In this document: positions 10,091 to 17,075 of the stretch, piece by piece
How the letters are laid out: the number at the start of each line of letters is the position of its first letter
How positions within the stretch are numbered: the stretch's first letter is position 1
Program-made: the position numbers and the translations under genes
Assembly (NCBI GenBank): GCA_035457505.1
Contig: DATIBL010000118.1
Location: 1-17,705, forward strand
From: DATIBL01 sp035457505
GTDB taxonomy: Bacteria; Patescibacteriota; Minisyncoccia; Phycocordibacterales; UBA6899
DNA length: 17,705 nt
Direction of reading: 5' to 3'
The notes under the pieces: model-generated
Databases searched by the model: none
What the model was told of the DNA's origin: nothing
What the model saw: only the letters and a program-made list of their open reading frames with translations

Positions 10091-10119
10091 ACACTCCGGG
10101 GGCAATGCTACCGGAGTGT
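10091..10119 (-). terminator. Hairpin terminator after pilin-like member 5
   Basis: A perfect 9-bp stem ACACTCCGG (10091-10099) with CCGGAGTGT (10111-10119), 20 bases after the member 5 stop. On the minus strand it is followed by TTGTGTTGTGG, a poor U-tract, so efficiency is uncertain. Confidence 0.6.
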
Positions 10120-10139
10120 AGTGAAATTTTTATGATGCT

Positions 10140-10514
10140 CTAGTACAGAGTGCCGTTCTTGTCTTTGTACTGAAGCTCGGGCGCCGCGAGGCCGAGAGAG
10201 CCGTAGAGTACCATACGAGCGATTCCCCAGATCGAGAAAATCACAAGAAACGCCACGATCCCCCAGACGATGAACTGCTTCCCCTGCTCGCGGCGCTCGG
10301 GATCGTTCGCATTGGCAATAAATCGCACCATCCCCCACACAAAACACAGGATCGCGAGCACCCAGAAGAGCACGAACAGGCGCATCAGGATGTCGATGGC
10401 GAACGTTTCGAGCTGGTAGACATTTCCAACCGCTGCGCTTGCGACAAAAGGCGTCCCCAGAAGGAGCAGGGAGGCAGGAAGTATGACTCGCGTGGAGAAA
10501 AGCATGGGTATCAT
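10140..10514 (-). CDS. T4SS pilin-like protein (VirB2-like), array member 5
   Basis: 124 residues. Signal peptide to about residue 28 (F-V-A-S-A). Hydrophobic segments at about 43-66 and 81-105 with turn 'NANDPERREQGK'. W-G subfamily: 'CFVWGMVRFI' and 'QFIVWGIVAFLVIFSIWGIAR'. The tail 'APELQYKDKNGTLY' is polar. It is the last gene of the long operon running from the solute-binding protein, 14 bases after member 6. A second ATG three codons in is an equally good start. Confidence 0.87.
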   Translation of the reverse strand: MIPMLFSTRVILPASLLLLGTPFVASAAVGNVYQLETFAIDILMRLFVLFWVLAILCFVWGMVRFIANANDPERREQGKQFIVWGIVAFLVIFSIWGIARMVLYGSLGLAAPELQYKDKNGTLY

Positions 10515-10528
10515 AGATCAGGAAATAA

Positions 10529-10867
10529 TTATGGGCTCGGCCGTCCAAGCACGGGAATGCCGAACGTGTCACCGAGACTTGAGGTGGTGAGTGTGAGGAT
10601 CCCCCACAGACCGAAGGTGACGATCACACCAATAATGGACCAAAGCATGTAGCTGCGGTATTTTTCGCGGGCCTGCTCGTCGTCCCCGTGCGCAAAGTAC
10701 CAGAAAAGCGAGTAGATCAGACCGACGCCCATCGCCATAAGGAGAATGAGCGAGATCCCTTGCAGGATATCGATGAAAACGTCAGCAGCCTCGCGGAAGG
10801 TCGTTGCTCCGGCAGCAAATGCAACAGATGGCACAACAAACAATAGGGCAAGCGGAGAGCGTTTCAT
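10529..10867 (-). CDS. T4SS pilin-like protein (VirB2-like), array member 6
   Basis: 112 residues. Signal peptide to about residue 18 (V-A-F-A). Hydrophobic segments at about 35-58 and 73-95 around 'HGDDEQAREKYR'. It is the most diverged W-G member: 'LFWYFAHGDDE' and 'YMLWSIIGVIVTFGLWGIL'. The tail 'GDTFGIPVLGRPSP' resembles the 'PLGIPVL' tail of member 1. It starts 14 bases after member 7. The longer upstream frame is the shadow of member 7. Confidence 0.85.
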   Translation of the reverse strand: MKRSPLALLFVVPSVAFAAGATTFREAADVFIDILQGISLILLMAMGVGLIYSLFWYFAHGDDEQAREKYRSYMLWSIIGVIVTFGLWGILTLTTSSLGDTFGIPVLGRPSP

Positions 10868-10881
10868 AAAGTAGGGGCGAG

Positions 10882-11157
10882 TTATGGAGCAACGCTTGCA
10901 ACCGTCGCGCGGATAAGTTCGGCAATGATCTTGGCTCCGAGGATGATCGCTGCGCCGACAAGCACCCACATGAACGCATGTTTTGCCTCGGTCTGCTGCT
11001 TTTCATTGTCGCCTGCTGTCGCAAAGAGGTATCCGGCGTAGATGATCGCAATAACGAGAACGGGAATCATGATGGCCTGAAAGATCTCCAGAAGGCCGGT
11101 CACGAAAGCTGGGAGATTTGCGTAGAACGGAACGGGATTATTGAGCGTCGTGGACAT
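10882..11157 (-). CDS. T4SS pilin-like protein (VirB2-like), array member 7
   Basis: 91 residues, the shortest member, and it has no visible signal peptide: the first 17 residues are polar. Two hydrophobic segments (about 18-45 and 61-85) flank 'TAGDNEKQQTEAKHA'. It belongs to the Y-A-G subfamily with members 8 and 9: 'IIYAGYLFATAGDNE' followed by 'WVLVGAAIILGAKII'. Lacking a signal peptide, it may insert directly with both ends outside or both inside. It starts 12 bases after member 8. Confidence 0.87.
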   Translation of the reverse strand: MSTTLNNPVPFYANLPAFVTGLLEIFQAIMIPVLVIAIIYAGYLFATAGDNEKQQTEAKHAFMWVLVGAAIILGAKIIAELIRATVASVAP

Positions 11158-11169
11158 GGTGATTGAGGA

Positions 11170-11538
11170 CTAGAGACAAACGCCAGTACCGCCAAGAGAG
11201 AGAATCGTTTCACAGATCGCCTTCTCAAGAACGAGCGCACCAAGGATAAGTGCGACGCCGACCAGGGTCCAGAGAATAACACGCTTGGCTTTGGTTGCCT
11301 GCATTTCGTTGCCGCCCGCGGTCGCAAAGAGGAATCCGGCATAGATAATAAAAAGTACGCAGAGCGCGACGGCGATCGGGAGGATCATTTCGATGACCTT
11401 GAGCAGAAAGACCGGGATGTTATCAACGCCGGCCCACACTCCTGCAATCGGGTTGTTGTATGCCTGTGCGAGAAAGGGCGCGAGGCCAATCACAGAAACA
11501 GCGGCGAACAATCGGAGAGATGGAGATCGCAGAGACAT
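11170..11538 (-). CDS. T4SS pilin-like protein (VirB2-like), array member 8
   Basis: 122 residues. Signal peptide to about residue 26 (F-L-A-Q-A). Hydrophobic segments at about 46-71 and 86-106 around 'TAGGNEMQATKAKR'. Y-A-G subfamily: 'LFIIYAGFLFATAGGNE' is close to member 7. Two cysteines, Cys109 and Cys121, in the C-terminal part could form a disulfide outside the cell; inference. It starts 8 bases after member 9. The longer upstream frame is the shadow of member 9. Confidence 0.88.
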   Translation of the reverse strand: MSLRSPSLRLFAAVSVIGLAPFLAQAYNNPIAGVWAGVDNIPVFLLKVIEMILPIAVALCVLFIIYAGFLFATAGGNEMQATKAKRVILWTLVGVALILGALVLEKAICETILSLGGTGVCL

Positions 11539-11546
11539 ACAGAGAG

Positions 11547-11951
11547 CTACCCGAGTAAATTGAGCGGAGCAGACGAGCCAACAAAGAAGTTCAGGATGAA
11601 GTTGATGATGAGCCACGCAGCGAGAATGACGCAGAAACCGAGCAACACGTCCCAGAAGATGTTGTGCGCGCGGGACACCTTTCCCTCGTTCCCCGCTGCG
11701 GTGAGATAGAGAATACCCGCATAGACGAACATGATCGCGGCGAGCGGCGCAGAGAACTTGAAGATGAGGAAGTTGATGACGTTCTGCGCAAGCGTCACCA
11801 GGCCGTCGAAATCGCACATGTTGGTCGTCATCCCACCGGAAACCGTCGTCCCGCAAGGAACCAAACCAGTTGGAGCCCCTGCGAGCGCCGCGATGGGCAG
11901 CGCGAGAAGTGCCGTCGATCCAAGGAGGGTGAGCGTACTGCGAGAGGTCAT
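11547..11951 (-). CDS. T4SS pilin-like protein (VirB2-like), array member 9
   Basis: 134 residues. Signal peptide to about residue 25 (A-A-L-A-G-A). Then 'LVPCGTT...MCDFDGLVTLAQNVINFL' with Cys33 and Cys46, a pattern I know from pilin-like proteins of CPR bacteria: a small cysteine loop before the first helix. Hydrophobic segments at about 58-84 and 98-124 around 'TAAGNEGKVSRAHN'. Y-A-G subfamily. The ATG lies one base after the solute-binding protein stop, so translation is coupled. It is the first pilin gene of the operon, and the array member most like the standard CPR T4SS pilin. Confidence 0.9.
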   Translation of the reverse strand: MTSRSTLTLLGSTALLALPIAALAGAPTGLVPCGTTVSGGMTTNMCDFDGLVTLAQNVINFLIFKFSAPLAAIMFVYAGILYLTAAGNEGKVSRAHNIFWDVLLGFCVILAAWLIINFILNFFVGSSAPLNLLG

Positions 11952-11952
11952 G

Positions 11953-13317
11953 CTAGTTGGTGAAGAAATATCCATTGATAACAGCCTGAAGCAGGACGTT
12001 GGCTCCGGACATTGCGTCGTCAACGCTATTTTTGCCCGAGGTAATATTGTCCACCATATCCTTGAAAATACGATCGCTATCTTCGGTGCGCGGATCAAGC
12101 CAGGTACGTGCGCGGATCGCAGAATCGTAGAACACTGCATCTGCCGCGCCAGGGGGACGGATGGCCAAGAGATCGCGGCGCACCGGTGGAAGATCGAATC
12201 CATCGGCGAATTTTTTGGCATTTTCCTGATCGAGAAGAAGCTGAATCGCAATAAACGAGGTATTTATGTTGCGCGATGTCTTCAGAACGGAGAGTCCATG
12301 CATGCGCGCCATGGTGATCTCCGAGCACTGCAGATCGTCGCGGCGGCACGGAAGCGGGACTTGGGCGACGTCGAAATTGAGGTGCGGGTTGGACTGCTGG
12401 AGGATCTTGTAGGTCGAGGCGACGTCAAAATACATGGCGAGATTGCCATTCAAAAATTCGGTCCGGGCGCTTTCGAATGAACGGTTCCAGGTATAGGTAT
12501 CCTTGAGCGGATTGGAGAAATTCATGAAATACCGCATTGCCGCAACAGAATCGCCCTGGATATTTGGCGGAAGTGTCCCATCGCCCATGAGCGTCATGTT
12601 CCACATGGCACCGCTGCGCTTCACCAGCGGATTACCGATCTGGAGAAGGAACATCGCAATGGTATCCTTTGCAGTCTCGACGTTGACGTATTCGCCGAAC
12701 GGAACGGCACTCTGAACGATATTCTGGTTCTTGTCCTTCTTGGTGAGCTTGGGCACCATCGGCGGGAGCTCCTCCCAGAAGCGCGGCGGGCTCGTGAGCG
12801 ACGCGTTCGCGAAAAGATCACGATTCCAATACATGACGAGCGGATCCAGCGAGAACGGGAAGGCGATCATACCGCCATCAAGCACATAGACATCAGCTGC
12901 CTGAACAAACGTATTCCGGAATTCGCGCTCGCCGAACTGTGGCGTATAGGGAATCGGAATGATCTTGTCGACGTAGCGGATGATGAGATCGTGCGGAAGA
13001 AGCACGACGTCGGGGCCGCGGCCAGACGCAAGCGCCTCGATGATCTGGCGATCAAAGGTCTTCGGGTCAAATGACCGATAGGTCACCTTAAAGCTATCCT
13101 GATATTTGGTATTGAACTCCGCAAAAAAACCCGCCAGATAGCCATTGTCAGGAAGCGTACCCCAGATCACCACCTCGCCCTGTGCCCCAGAGAGCGCCAT
13201 GGGCTTGTCGTCATCTTTGCTCTTCGGATCAGACTTGGCGAAAACAATAACGCCGATAACGAGCAGGAGGCCGAAGATGGCCATGAGCATATACTGGAAT
13301 GTGGATTTCTTTCCCAT
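11953..13317 (-). CDS. Membrane-anchored extracellular solute-binding protein
   Basis: 454 residues. A hydrophobic N-terminal helix (about 8-27) with no lipobox cysteine suggests an uncleaved anchor. The rest matches family 1 solute-binding proteins: 'GEVVIWGTLPDNGYLAGFFAEFN' early, 'GPDVVLLPHDLIIRYVD', 'PFSLDPLVMYWNRDLF' (the usual 'Y-N-K-D-L-F' motif), and 'NGNLAMYFDVAS' late. Such proteins bind sugars or similar ligands for ABC importers. No permease or ATPase gene adjoins it; instead it is one base upstream of nine pilin-like genes. It may therefore serve a filament or uptake complex rather than a transporter; that is inference. It starts 18 bases after the methyltransferase gene. Confidence 0.9.
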   Translation of the reverse strand: MGKKSTFQYMLMAIFGLLLVIGVIVFAKSDPKSKDDDKPMALSGAQGEVVIWGTLPDNGYLAGFFAEFNTKYQDSFKVTYRSFDPKTFDRQIIEALASGRGPDVVLLPHDLIIRYVDKIIPIPYTPQFGEREFRNTFVQAADVYVLDGGMIAFPFSLDPLVMYWNRDLFANASLTSPPRFWEELPPMVPKLTKKDKNQNIVQSAVPFGEYVNVETAKDTIAMFLLQIGNPLVKRSGAMWNMTLMGDGTLPPNIQGDSVAAMRYFMNFSNPLKDTYTWNRSFESARTEFLNGNLAMYFDVASTYKILQQSNPHLNFDVAQVPLPCRRDDLQCSEITMARMHGLSVLKTSRNINTSFIAIQLLLDQENAKKFADGFDLPPVRRDLLAIRPPGAADAVFYDSAIRARTWLDPRTEDSDRIFKDMVDNITSGKNSVDDAMSGANVLLQAVINGYFFTN

Positions 13318-13335
13318 GCGTGAGGTGGAAGCGGG

Positions 13336-13938
13336 TTATTTTCTTGGAAGGGGTGCGATCGTTCCGTGGACGGATTGCTGGGCAGCGATCTCTGGATTTG
13401 GCGGGACATAGAGACCCTTGCGATAGACGAGTCCGTAGTGGAAATTGCCAGCGTTGATCGCGCGCTCAAAGGAGAATCCCATCGGGTCGATGAGGTCGCG
13501 CGCCGCGTGTTCGTCGATCACCTCACTTTTGGTAGGACCCATGCTATTGAACGACCCAGACCAATCGACAACGAGAAGCCGTCCGCCATGATGGAGAATG
13601 CGCTTAGCTTCGTTGATGACGGCTTTTTTGTCGGGAGTCTGGAAGAGCACATTGGAAACGATCACGACGTCGCAAGAACCGTCGCGGAGCTTGGTACCGC
13701 CCATTTTTTCGAGATTGCCCCAGAGATACTCGATGTTGCCGAGACGCTCTTCTTTTGCGGTATTGCGGAGACGGGAAAGCAGGTCCTTTTGGACTTCGAT
13801 CGCATACACGCGCCCGGTTCCGCGGAGGGCTTTGGCTGCCGCGATGCTGTACGCCCCAGCGCCCGCACCGAAATCAGCCACAATCTCCCCCTCGCGCAAC
13901 CCGAGCTGCGCAATATTGTTCTCCGGTTCGGAAAACAT
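13336..13938 (-). CDS. Class I SAM-dependent methyltransferase
   Basis: 200 residues. SAM-binding motif I 'VADFGAGAGAY' (20-30), then 'GRVYAIEVQKDLL' (acidic motif II, Glu48), 'VIVSNVLFQTPDK' (motif IV region) and 'GGRLLVVDWSGSF' (motif V/VI region). The start 'MFSEPENNIAQLGL' is the usual beginning of this short CPR methyltransferase type, so I chose 13938. An in-frame ATG at 14082 would add 48 residues of no family character and would start inside a palindrome. An extended -10 ends 10 bases before the chosen ATG. The substrate is unknown. It is followed after 18 bases by the solute-binding protein gene and may lead that operon. Confidence 0.87.
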   Translation of the reverse strand: MFSEPENNIAQLGLREGEIVADFGAGAGAYSIAAAKALRGTGRVYAIEVQKDLLSRLRNTAKEERLGNIEYLWGNLEKMGGTKLRDGSCDVVIVSNVLFQTPDKKAVINEAKRILHHGGRLLVVDWSGSFNSMGPTKSEVIDEHAARDLIDPMGFSFERAINAGNFHYGLVYRKGLYVPPNPEIAAQQSVHGTIAPLPRK

Positions 13939-13948
13939 AGATGCAGCT

Positions 13949-13957
13949 ATTGTACCA
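13949..13957 (-). promoter_or_regulatory. Extended -10 of the methyltransferase / pilin operon
   Basis: The minus strand reads TGG-TACAAT, then 10 bases, then the ATG at 13938. The transcription start would fall 3-4 bases before the ATG, giving an almost leaderless mRNA. It supports the short start of the methyltransferase. Confidence 0.5.
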
Positions 13958-14078
13958 CCATGCGGACCGTCGCGACACAAGAGGAAATCCCCAGTTTGTG
14001 GGTAGCGCGCGCAAAACCATGAAAAACCGTTCGAGGGAGCGGCAACATATTCTTCCATCTCAAGCGTATGCCACCGGA

Positions 14079-14102
14079 CCACACTCTATATATAGAGTGT
14101 GG
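14079..14102. repeat. Perfect 24-base palindrome
   Basis: CCACACTCTATA (14079-14090) is followed directly by its reverse complement. It has no loop and no U-tract, so it is a poor terminator. It lies between gyrA (stop at 14151) and the methyltransferase gene. It could be an operator for a dimeric regulator or a cruciform site. Confidence 0.8.
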
Positions 14103-14150
14103 CAGAGCCCAATATCGAATCCGTCGATCCAGCGGAGGGTTCCGGGGGTT

Positions 14151-16628
14151 CTACGCAAGCGCGGTGATCGATGCGATCGCGTCGCCGGAGCGGAGCTTCA
14201 TGATGCGGACCCCCTGGGTCTGGCGCCCGAGGCGCGGAACATCCTTGAGCGGAACACGAATCACCTGGCTATTGCGGGAAATGGCGACGATCTCCCCTTC
14301 GACGTCCGAAAGAATGAGTCCGGTCATCAGCTTGCCGGTCTTCGGCGTGACTTTTGCAGTCTTGATGCCGCTTCCGCCGCGCTTCTGGGTCTTATATTCC
14401 TTCACATGCGTCATTTTGCCATACCCCTGCTCGCTCATGACGATCAGATGCGCGTTCGGATAGTCCTTGCGGATGACATCGGCCGTAACTACGCGGTCGG
14501 AGCCTTTCAGATTCATCCCGCGTACCCCGCCAGCGCCGCGGCCCATTTCGCGCACGTCGGTGTGCTTGAACCGGATCGACTGGCCCTGTGCGGTAACAAG
14601 CGAGACGTCGTCGGACCCCTCCACAAAACACGCGGAAAGCAGCTGGTCGCCCGGCTGAAGCTTGATCGCGATCAGACCATTGCGGCGCACGTCGCGGAAC
14701 GCATCGGCGGCGGTCTTTTTGACCACGCCCTTTTCGGTGACCATAAAGAGGCCGAGTTTGTCGGTTTGCTTGATCTCCTTCGGCATTGTGAGCATCGACG
14801 TAACGGTCTCCTCGTTTGATAGCTGGAGGTAGTTCATGATCGACTTGCCCTTTGTCGCCCGGCGGCCTTCTGGAAGGTCGTAGGCCTTGATCTGGTAGAC
14901 CTTGCCCTTGTCGGTAAAGAAGAGCACATCGGCGTGGGTCGAGGTCGTGAGGAAAATCTTCACGAAATCCTCCTCTTTGGTATCGAGATCCATGACCCCG
15001 ATGCCGCCGCGACGCTGCGTGCGATATTCGGTCGGATCGGTGCGTTTGATGTATCCGCCTGCCGAGAAAACGAGAATGGTCTCCTTTTCGGGGATCGTGT
15101 CCTCGATCGAGATCGTTTTGACCCCGCCTTTGACCACCTTGGTCTTGCGCTCGTCGCCATAGCGCTCCATCACCTCCGTGAGCTCACCTTTGATGACTGT
15201 GAGCATCTTCTTGGCGCTGCCGAGAATAGACTCGAGCTCGGCGATGATAGCCTGGATTTCCTTGAGCTCGTCCTCGATCTTCTTGCGTTCGAGGCCGGCA
15301 AGCCTCTGGAGCTTCATTTCGAGAATCGCGGTGGTCTGGCGATCAGAGAACTTGAACTTTGCCATCAGATTGGCATGCGCAGTGGGGGTATCCTTGGACG
15401 CTTTGATGATCTTGATGATCTCGTCGATGTGATCGAGCGCCTTTTTGAGTCCGAGCAGGATGTGCTCGCGATCGCGCGCTTTGCCAAGATCGAACTCCGT
15501 GCGGCGGCGAACGACCTCTTTGCGATGCTTGATGAATTCGGCAAGGATCGATTTGAGCGACAGCGTCTGCGGCACGCCGTCGACGAGCGCGACCATGTTG
15601 TAGTGGAAAGCCGACTCAAGCTCGGTGTGCTTGTAGAGATAATTGAGGATCTTCTGGCCCGGGACGCCCGCCTTGAGATCGATCGCGATGCGGATATCGC
15701 CCTTCGCGGATTCGTCGCGGAGGCCCTTGATGCCGTCGATCTTCTTCTCGCGCACAAGCTCGGCGATCTTGGAGATGAGCTCAGCTTTGTTGACGCGATA
15801 CGGCAGCGAAGTGACGATGATCTGGCTCTGGCCTGCCTTCTGCTCGATGATCTCCGCTTCACCGCGACACACGACGCCGCCTCGTCCAGATGCGTATGCA
15901 TGCTGGATCTCCTTTTTGTCGTACACAACGGCGCCGGTCGGAAAATCCGGCCCGCTCACGAACTCAAGAAGATCGTCGGTGGTGGCCTCTGGGTTTTCGA
16001 TCAGGTGCATGGTCGCATTCACGACCTCGGCGAGATTGTGCGGTGGGATATTGGTCGCCATACCGACGGCGATGCCGAGCGTGCCGTTTAGGAGCAGATT
16101 GGGGACCGCAGCGGGAAGCACGGTGGGTTCTTTGCGTGAACCGTCGTAGTTGGGAACGAAACCGACAGTCTGCTTGTCGAGATCGTTCAGCAGCGCGGTC
16201 GAGATCTTCGACATCTTGGCCTCGGTATAACGCATGGCCGCAGCAGAATCACCATCGATCGAACCGAAGTTTCCCTGTCCGATCACGAGCGGATAGCGCA
16301 TCGAGAACGGCTGTGCCATCTTCACGAGCGCATCATAGACGGCAGTGTCTCCGTGCGGGTGGTACTTTCCGAGCACGTCTCCAACCACAGCGGCGGATTT
16401 CTTGGTACGGGCTGATGACGTGAGACCGAGTTCCTGCATCGCAAAGAGGATGCGGCGGTGCACCGGCTTCAATCCATCGCGGACATCCGGAAGCGCGCGC
16501 GCCACGATGACCGACATTGCGTAGTCGAGATACGAATCGCGCATCTCCTTGGTGATGGAGATCGGCACCATCCCGCTCTCGGGACGCTCTGCCGCTTTGT
16601 CTGCCTGGGTCTCGTGTTTATTGGCCAT
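14151..16628 (-). CDS. gyrA: DNA gyrase subunit A
   Basis: 825 residues, full length. The breakage-reunion domain has 'YAMSVIVARALPDVRDGLKPVHRRI' and the catalytic tyrosine in 'AAAMRYTEAKMS' (Tyr134). The quinolone-determining region reads 'YHPHGDTAVYD': Thr95 stands where E. coli has Ser83, and Asp99 matches E. coli Asp87. The GyrA box 'QRRGGIG' (538-544) in the C-terminal beta-pinwheel (about 515-825) marks it as gyrase rather than topoisomerase IV ParC. With GyrB it adds negative supercoils using ATP. Its start overlaps the end of the upstream small membrane protein gene by 11 bases. No gyrB is in the window. Confidence 0.97.
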   Translation of the reverse strand: MANKHETQADKAAERPESGMVPISITKEMRDSYLDYAMSVIVARALPDVRDGLKPVHRRILFAMQELGLTSSARTKKSAAVVGDVLGKYHPHGDTAVYDALVKMAQPFSMRYPLVIGQGNFGSIDGDSAAAMRYTEAKMSKISTALLNDLDKQTVGFVPNYDGSRKEPTVLPAAVPNLLLNGTLGIAVGMATNIPPHNLAEVVNATMHLIENPEATTDDLLEFVSGPDFPTGAVVYDKKEIQHAYASGRGGVVCRGEAEIIEQKAGQSQIIVTSLPYRVNKAELISKIAELVREKKIDGIKGLRDESAKGDIRIAIDLKAGVPGQKILNYLYKHTELESAFHYNMVALVDGVPQTLSLKSILAEFIKHRKEVVRRRTEFDLGKARDREHILLGLKKALDHIDEIIKIIKASKDTPTAHANLMAKFKFSDRQTTAILEMKLQRLAGLERKKIEDELKEIQAIIAELESILGSAKKMLTVIKGELTEVMERYGDERKTKVVKGGVKTISIEDTIPEKETILVFSAGGYIKRTDPTEYRTQRRGGIGVMDLDTKEEDFVKIFLTTSTHADVLFFTDKGKVYQIKAYDLPEGRRATKGKSIMNYLQLSNEETVTSMLTMPKEIKQTDKLGLFMVTEKGVVKKTAADAFRDVRRNGLIAIKLQPGDQLLSACFVEGSDDVSLVTAQGQSIRFKHTDVREMGRGAGGVRGMNLKGSDRVVTADVIRKDYPNAHLIVMSEQGYGKMTHVKEYKTQKRGGSGIKTAKVTPKTGKLMTGLILSDVEGEIVAISRNSQVIRVPLKDVPRLGRQTQGVRIMKLRSGDAIASITALA

Positions 16629-17055
16629 AGGATGTTGTAGTTGCTGTTGTCGTTGCGATCATTGCTCTGCTCTCTCCACTCAGGTCTGCTTCTTCGAACG
16701 CACCAAGGATCTCGGCTCCGACGGGCGTATCGCTCGGGAGCGGCGCGCCGCCGGGATCATTTTTTTGCGCGGCATCGGCGAGCACCTGCTCGGCGCTATC
16801 GGAAAGCGCGGTCACCTCACCCATCCACCGATGTTTGATATCGTCTCCGATCGTACCCACGGTGCCAAGAAGCGCAGATGCCGGAGAGACTGTTCCGGGC
16901 TCATCTTCTTCGTACACGCTCATGCTCGAGCCGAAGAGCGCACCGAGCCACATCACGAAGATCACGAGCCACACAGGCAGGATCGTTGCCCAAAGAATCC
17001 GCTCGCGGATGTGATGGGGTTTCCTTCGGAGTCGGTGGAGAAGTCCTTCGCGCAT
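16618..17055 (-). CDS. Small single-pass membrane protein, unknown function
   Basis: 145 residues. A basic N-terminus 'MREGLLHRLRRKPHHIRERI' precedes one hydrophobic segment (about 20-41), so the N-terminus is predicted inside. The remaining ~100 residues are acidic and polar, ending in a threonine-rich tail 'IATTTATTTSYGQ'. The 'KPHHIRERILW' start looks like small proteins I have seen in Parcubacteria genomes, but no function is known to me. Its stop overlaps the gyrA start by 11 bases, so it may be translationally coupled to gyrA. It begins 20 bases after the MBL-fold gene. Confidence 0.82.
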   Translation of the reverse strand: MREGLLHRLRRKPHHIRERILWATILPVWLVIFVMWLGALFGSSMSVYEEDEPGTVSPASALLGTVGTIGDDIKHRWMGEVTALSDSAEQVLADAAQKNDPGGAPLPSDTPVGAEILGAFEEADLSGESRAMIATTTATTTSYGQ

Positions 17056-17075
17056 AGAATCAGTCTGGCAGGAAA

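Noticed and set aside
9896..10135. 79-codon plus-strand open frame in the pilin array gap
   Set aside because: No RBS, no family features, and it ends inside a terminator hairpin on the other strand.
13939..14082. 48-codon N-terminal extension of the methyltransferase
   Set aside because: The extension begins inside a 24-base palindrome, has no family similarity, and an extended -10 lies between it and the usual family start.
14934..16091. 385-codon open frame on the plus strand opposite gyrA
   Set aside because: It lies fully antisense to a conserved gyrA coding region; composition is that of a complementary frame.
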